Source: Deltaproteobacteria bacterium
GTDB lineage: Bacteria; Desulfobacterota; Desulfuromonadia; Desulfuromonadales; Geopsychrobacteraceae
DNA: 9,175 nucleotides
Direction: 5' to 3'
Assembly (NCBI GenBank): GCA_009993495.1
Contig: JAACTI010000167.1
Location: 1 to 9,175 of the forward strand
In this document: positions 7,244-9,175 of the stretch, one piece after another
Numbering within the stretch: the stretch's first letter is position 1
How the letters are laid out: every line of letters begins with the position of its first letter
The notes under the pieces: model-generated
The model's input: the letters and a program-made list of their open reading frames with translations, nothing else
Database searches by the model: none
What the model was told of the DNA's origin: nothing
Program-made: the position numbers and the translations under genes

Positions 7244-7588
7244 TCAATTCCCCTCGATTGGTCTATCAAAAGTGGATGCGTCGCCTATCCATTTTATATC
7301 CGAAACCCTAACCCAAGTGCCATCTTCAAATTTGACAAATTCAATGGAGGCAGAAGATTTTTTGTTATTCAATGTATCAATAATAGTGTCAATCCCGGCT
7401 TGTGTTCCTTTGACGGTTATTATCTCACTACGAAGACAAACATCAAAAGAACCATCAGCTTTGTTTTTTTCGCTTTCCAAAGATTCCACCCTGTCACATA
7501 AGAAATTGATAAGACCCCGGTGGTACTCGTCCATTACATTTTGTGTAGCAGCCCCCCTAGCCTCCGCTACCGTGTACTGGATAGCCAT
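7244..7588 (-). CDS. Unknown protein upstream of terminase (114 aa)
   Basis: A 114-aa protein just upstream of TerL. The N-terminal half (1-45) is helical with coiled-coil character ('DRVESLESEKNK', 32-43). The second half is alpha/beta: a strand 'SEIITVK' (54-60), a Gln-starting helix 'QAGIDTIIDTL' (63-73), strand 'SASIEFVKF' (79-87) and an ending 'DGTWVRVSDIKWIGD' (89-103) that resembles both units of the 206-aa protein. The second of two nearby ATGs was chosen because AGGAGG (7602-7597) is 8 nt away; for the ATG at 7594 the gap is only 2 nt. The position invites a small terminase subunit role, but I see no helix-turn-helix, so this is not claimed. Confidence 0.75.
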   Translation of the reverse strand: MAIQYTVAEARGAATQNVMDEYHRGLINFLCDRVESLESEKNKADGSFDVCLRSEIITVKGTQAGIDTIIDTLNNKKSSASIEFVKFEDGTWVRVSDIKWIGDASTFDRPIEGN

Positions 7589-7590
7589 TA

Positions 7591-7791
7591 TCATCCCCTC
7601 CTCTTCATGTCCCGGTAAATCCGGCCAAAAGACCCGGCCTCGTAAACCGCCTGAACAGCCTTGACAACAGATTGCTTTGTCCCGTCCTTCATAGTTAGCT
7701 CTGTATAAAAAACATTGGCGGACAACGGTTTCTCCCCCGCTGACCGCCTCTCCGCTTCCCGCCTCAAACGCTTGGCTCTACGAGCGTTCAT
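7591..7791 (-). CDS. Small basic protein of unknown function (66 aa)
   Basis: A 66-aa protein with a very basic N-terminus, 'NARRAKRLRREAERR' (2-16), then 'VFYTELTMKDGTKQSVV' (27-43), likely a beta pair, a short helix 'KAVQAVYEAG' (44-53) and a basic tail. Strong positive charge suggests nucleic acid binding, but no known DNA-binding fold is visible. The ATG overlaps the TGA of the upstream 77-aa gene (ATGA), and GAGGG lies 3-4 nt before it. The end overlaps the start region of the 114-aa gene, so these three genes form a compact translationally coupled block ahead of TerL. It could be part of the packaging machinery; I do not recognise it. Confidence 0.7.
   Translation of the reverse strand: MNARRAKRLRREAERRSAGEKPLSANVFYTELTMKDGTKQSVVKAVQAVYEAGSFGRIYRDMKRRG
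7597..7602 (-). promoter_or_regulatory. Ribosome binding site deciding the 114-aa start
   Basis: AGGAGG within the last codons of the 66-aa gene. It sits 8 nt from the ATG at 7588 but only 2 nt from the ATG at 7594, favouring the shorter product. Confidence 0.65.
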
Positions 7792-8021
7792 TGTCCCTCT
7801 TTAGGCTGAAATAACTTCCGCTTCCGCTTTATTCCCTCGTAAACCATCTTTGCGGCTTCTCCAGCTCCCGCTTGCCAAAGTCTTTGTTTCCCTAAAGTGT
7901 TCATCTCCTGCTCGAAAGCGTCCGGCTCAAGCTCCCCCTCCTTAACTTTCTTCTTCGTAGGCTTGAACATATTCTTGAATAACCCCCACCCTAAACCGGA
8001 ACCTTTACCACCCTTTTCCAT
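7788..8021 (-). CDS. Small Lys- and Gly-rich protein of unknown function (77 aa)
   Basis: A 77-aa protein. The N-terminus is rich in Gly and Lys ('MEKGGKGSGLGWGLFKNMFK', 1-20), followed by KPTKKKVKEG, then a helical middle 'DAFEQEMNTLGKQRLWQAGAG' and a basic end 'IKRKRKLFQPKEGQ'. No Cys, no clear membrane segment and no recognisable domain. The ATG has AAAGGA about 5-6 nt upstream. It is the first gene after the only sizeable gap in this half of the window, where a candidate promoter lies, so it may be the first gene of the packaging transcript. The ATGA overlap with the 66-aa gene points to shared translation. Confidence 0.7.
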   Translation of the reverse strand: MEKGGKGSGLGWGLFKNMFKPTKKKVKEGELEPDAFEQEMNTLGKQRLWQAGAGEAAKMVYEGIKRKRKLFQPKEGQ

Positions 8022-8053
8022 AAGATTCCTTTCAATAAAATTGTTGCCTAAAC

Positions 8054-8082
8054 TCCATATTCCTATACATTTGATTTGTCAA
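8054..8082 (-). promoter_or_regulatory. Candidate sigma-70-type promoter ahead of the packaging genes
   Basis: In the 83-nt AT-rich gap between the 92-aa and 77-aa genes the minus strand shows a perfect TTGACA (8082-8077). After 17 nt comes TATGGA (8059-8054), which matches the -10 consensus only at its first three positions. The -35 match and spacing are good and the -10 is weak, so this may be an activated promoter or chance in AT-rich DNA. It would drive the genes from 8021 down to the terminator near 2159. Confidence 0.4.
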
Positions 8083-8104
8083 GTATTTTTTTATTACAGA
8101 AACC

Positions 8105-8383
8105 TCACCACCCGAATCTCTCTAAATCTTTTTTGTAAAATTTTTTATCACCCTTTTCAATATCGCAATCATCTTTTACCAATTCATAAGTAACTTTGTA
8201 TTTGGCAATTTTATATCGTTTCTCATCCGTAAACATTCCGTGGCAATTTGCCAACCTTGCTTGATAAGCACTACTAAAATCGTACTCGTCACAATATGCT
8301 CTGCTATAAGATCCAACAAAATTACCACTCTCTCTGTCAATAATTCTATAAACTGTTCCCGGCTTCATTTCTTTTGGCTTCAA
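8105..8383 (-). CDS. Small phage protein of unknown function (92 aa)
   Basis: A 92-aa soluble protein: 'KPGTVYRIIDRESGNFVGSY' (7-26), an 'EYDFSSAYQARLANCHGMF' stretch (33-51), then 'KRYKIAKYKVTYELVKDDCD' (55-74) and a charged end. Its general pattern, a 'YRIID..G.F' opening, an Ala-Arg-x-Ala-Asn-Cys-His-Gly segment and 'YKIAKYKVTYEL', reminds me of small proteins common in phage genomes with no known function; I cannot confirm this without a search. The TTG start at 8383 was chosen because GGAGG (8395-8391) lies exactly 7 nt upstream. A longer form from a GTG at 8437 has no ribosome site and would add a Gly-rich leader. The gene stands alone ahead of an AT-rich gap. Confidence 0.75.
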   Translation of the reverse strand: MKPKEMKPGTVYRIIDRESGNFVGSYSRAYCDEYDFSSAYQARLANCHGMFTDEKRYKIAKYKVTYELVKDDCDIEKGDKKFYKKDLERFGW

Positions 8384-8390
8384 TTTAATA

Positions 8391-8395
8391 CCTCC
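8391..8395 (-). promoter_or_regulatory. Ribosome binding site deciding the 92-aa start
   Basis: GGAGG on the minus strand, 7 nt before the TTG at 8383. The alternative GTG at 8437 has no comparable site. Confidence 0.65.
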
Positions 8396-8417
8396 ACAAT
8401 AAACTACTGTTGTTTTT

Positions 8418-8495
8418 TCATTTCCCCCACCCCTCACAAATGAGCCAAATGATTACGAAAACCATCAGACAAATGCCTACAACAGATTCGTCCAT
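8418..8495 (-). CDS. Candidate 25-aa single-pass membrane peptide
   Basis: A 26-codon reading frame from ATG to TGA: an acidic N-terminus 'MDESVVG', a hydrophobic helix 'ICLMVFVIIWLIC' (8-20) and the end 'EGWGK'. This is one membrane-spanning segment with an acidic outer side. It overlaps the last 19 nt of the upstream 73-aa membrane protein gene, so it could be translated by coupling. The ribosome site is poor (TAGGG only 2 nt from the ATG). It occupies most of the otherwise empty 93 nt between 8477 and 8383. Very short hydrophobic peptides are known in phages, but coding is uncertain here. Confidence 0.4.
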   Translation of the reverse strand: MDESVVGICLMVFVIIWLICEGWGK

Positions 8496-8698
8496 CGCCC
8501 TAACCTATAAATAATGATAGGCCCAAGTGAGCCACAGATGAAACCTAAAAAGGAAGTTAAGTAAATCGATTTACTAAAACCCCCTGAATAATAGACCAAG
8601 CACACTAATAAAAATGAAACAATTAAGGAACTTAAAGCGTATGCGTTGCTCTCAAAAGATAAATCAAGCCGGTCGGTAAAGAAGCGCAAAAGTTTCAT
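8477..8698 (-). CDS. Small membrane protein with two predicted helices (73 aa)
   Basis: A 73-aa protein with a short polar N-terminus (KLLRFFTDRLDLSFESN) and two likely membrane helices, about 21-37 ('ALSSLIVSFLLVCLVYY') and about 46-64 ('YLTSFLGFICGSLGPIIIY'), ending in a basic tail. The size and two helices would suit a small holin, but no lysis enzyme is visible nearby, so this remains one option among several, such as a superinfection-exclusion protein. The ATG at 8698 was chosen because it forms an ATGA overlap with the stop of the 89-aa gene and has G-rich sequence (GGGG, GAGG) just upstream. A GTG at 8737 would give 86 aa, but coupling at 8698 is more convincing. Confidence 0.7.
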   Translation of the reverse strand: MKLLRFFTDRLDLSFESNAYALSSLIVSFLLVCLVYYSGGFSKSIYLTSFLGFICGSLGPIIIYRLGRWTNLL

Positions 8699-8964
8699 GG
8701 CCTCGGCCCCATAAACAACTTGATAAAATAATCGCACGGATCGAATAGCTGCCGCTCAGTAAGTATCTGTACTCCGTCAACCTCATAAGAAGTACCTGGT
8801 TTTCGAACCTTACGAATTATCTCAAACTCGTCCTCAGAACTAATTTCATAGGCTTCCATGAATAGCTCGGCCATCTCTTTGTACGGCATAAAAGCCAATA
8901 CAGGCTTACGATTATAATGTTCCTCGTATGCCTCTAATTTATTCCTGAAGTCGTCTAATCGCAT
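8695..8964 (-). CDS. Unknown acidic protein (89 aa)
   Basis: An 89-aa soluble protein, Glu-rich in its first half: a helix 'LDDFRNKLEAYEEHYNRKP' (3-21), 'VLAFMPYKEMAELFMEAYE' (22-40), then charged beta-type sequence 'EFEIIRKVRKPGTSYEVDG' and 'VQILTERQLFDPCDYFIKLF' (65-84). No recognised motif. The ATG has a strong GGAGG site 7-8 nt upstream (AAGGAGG near 8972-8978). It overlaps the end of the upstream zinc-ribbon gene by 10 nt and the start of the 73-aa gene by 4 nt, so it sits in a coupled cluster. It could be an early or accessory phage protein; no function is offered. Confidence 0.75.
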   Translation of the reverse strand: MRLDDFRNKLEAYEEHYNRKPVLAFMPYKEMAELFMEAYEISSEDEFEIIRKVRKPGTSYEVDGVQILTERQLFDPCDYFIKLFMGPRP

Positions 8965-9173
8965 GAAATGGCCTCCTTGTACGCCTCATAAGGAGCTGTT
9001 GTTTGTGTATGCCCGCAAGATCCGCATAACCAAAACATAGGACCGCAGCTTAGGCAAGTAAGGTGCATGGTCCTTTCAAGACACGTCGGACAAACGATCA
9101 TTTTTACCTTAAATCTTTCGTCATCGGGATTCAGTAAATAATCCCGAACTTCCTTTAATGTGTCCCTTGTCAG
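8955..9173 (-). CDS. Zinc-ribbon protein, 5' end cut off by the window
   Basis: A reading frame open to the window edge and ending in TAG at 8957-8955; 72 residues are visible. The first 24 ('LTRDTLKEVRDYLLNPDDER' and onward) look like ordinary helical protein. Then come three CxxC pairs, CPTC (28-31), CLSC (40-43) and CGSCGH (50-55), a zinc-ribbon or rubredoxin-like array that could hold one or two zinc ions. The tail is 'APYEAYKEAISCD'. The gene may begin upstream of the window, or at an internal ATG at 9101 (residue 25) that has only a weak AAGG site. The stop overlaps the start of the 89-aa gene by 10 nt. Such small Cys-rich phage proteins are often of unknown role; zinc binding is inferred from the spacing. 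Confidence 0.6.
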   Translation of the reverse strand: MTRDTLKEVRDYLLNPDDERFKVKMIVCPTCLERTMHLTCLSCGPMFWLCGSCGHTQTTAPYEAYKEAISCD

Positions 9174-9175
9174 CT

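Noticed and set aside
8384..8437. N-terminal extension of the 92-aa protein from a GTG
   Set aside because: No Shine-Dalgarno site precedes the GTG, whereas GGAGG sits 7 nt before the TTG at 8383, and the extension overlaps the candidate 25-aa frame.
1..9175. Defence island, toxin-antitoxin pair, retroelement or CRISPR array
   Set aside because: No spaced direct repeats, reverse transcriptase motifs, nuclease-helicase pairs or toxin-antitoxin-like pairs were seen; the small genes fit phage accessory genes better.

Overview
This window is a stretch of a tailed-phage or prophage genome, most likely podovirus-like, covering the DNA packaging and capsid genes. Every gene I can support is on the minus strand, so transcription runs from high to low coordinates. 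Four anchor genes identify the region: a GpA-type terminase large subunit, a P22-like portal, a scaffold-like protein and an N4-gp56-family major capsid protein. No integrase, host gene, tRNA, CRISPR array or insertion sequence is visible, so a free phage and a prophage cannot be told apart. The host is also unclear. Shine-Dalgarno sites are mostly strong (AGGAGG or GGAGG) and several genes start with TTG.

Layout in transcription order: (1) 9173-8383, small accessory genes: a truncated zinc-ribbon protein, an 89-aa unknown, a 73-aa two-helix membrane protein, a candidate 25-aa membrane peptide, and then a 92-aa protein of a phage-typical kind (8383-8105). (2) 8104-8022, an AT-rich gap with a candidate promoter. 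(3) 8021-7244, three tightly packed small genes (77, 66 and 114 aa) just before the terminase. (4) 7216-5510, TerL. (5) 5487-4625, a 206-aa protein with an apparent internal duplication and a 79-aa zinc-ribbon protein. (6) 4618-2591, the portal. (7) 2652-2262, two overlapping small genes (74 and 58 aa); the 58-aa gene is short, starts with TTG and is easily missed. (8) 2264-2159, stem-loops ending in a strong intrinsic terminator. (9) 2108-38, scaffold and major capsid protein. The first 37 bases hold a weak stem-loop and perhaps the start of the next gene.

The genes form a head-assembly pathway. TerL cuts and pumps DNA through the portal into a shell of capsid protein assembled on the scaffold. 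The terminator separates packaging and portal genes from scaffold and capsid genes, which suggests unequal expression, as would suit a capsid protein needed in hundreds of copies. No small terminase subunit could be recognised.

I see no defence system, retroelement or other clearly new machine. The most interesting points are the beta-rich module that seems duplicated in the 206-aa protein and shared with the 114-aa protein, the structured RNA upstream of the scaffold gene, the several zinc-ribbon proteins, and the two very small genes.
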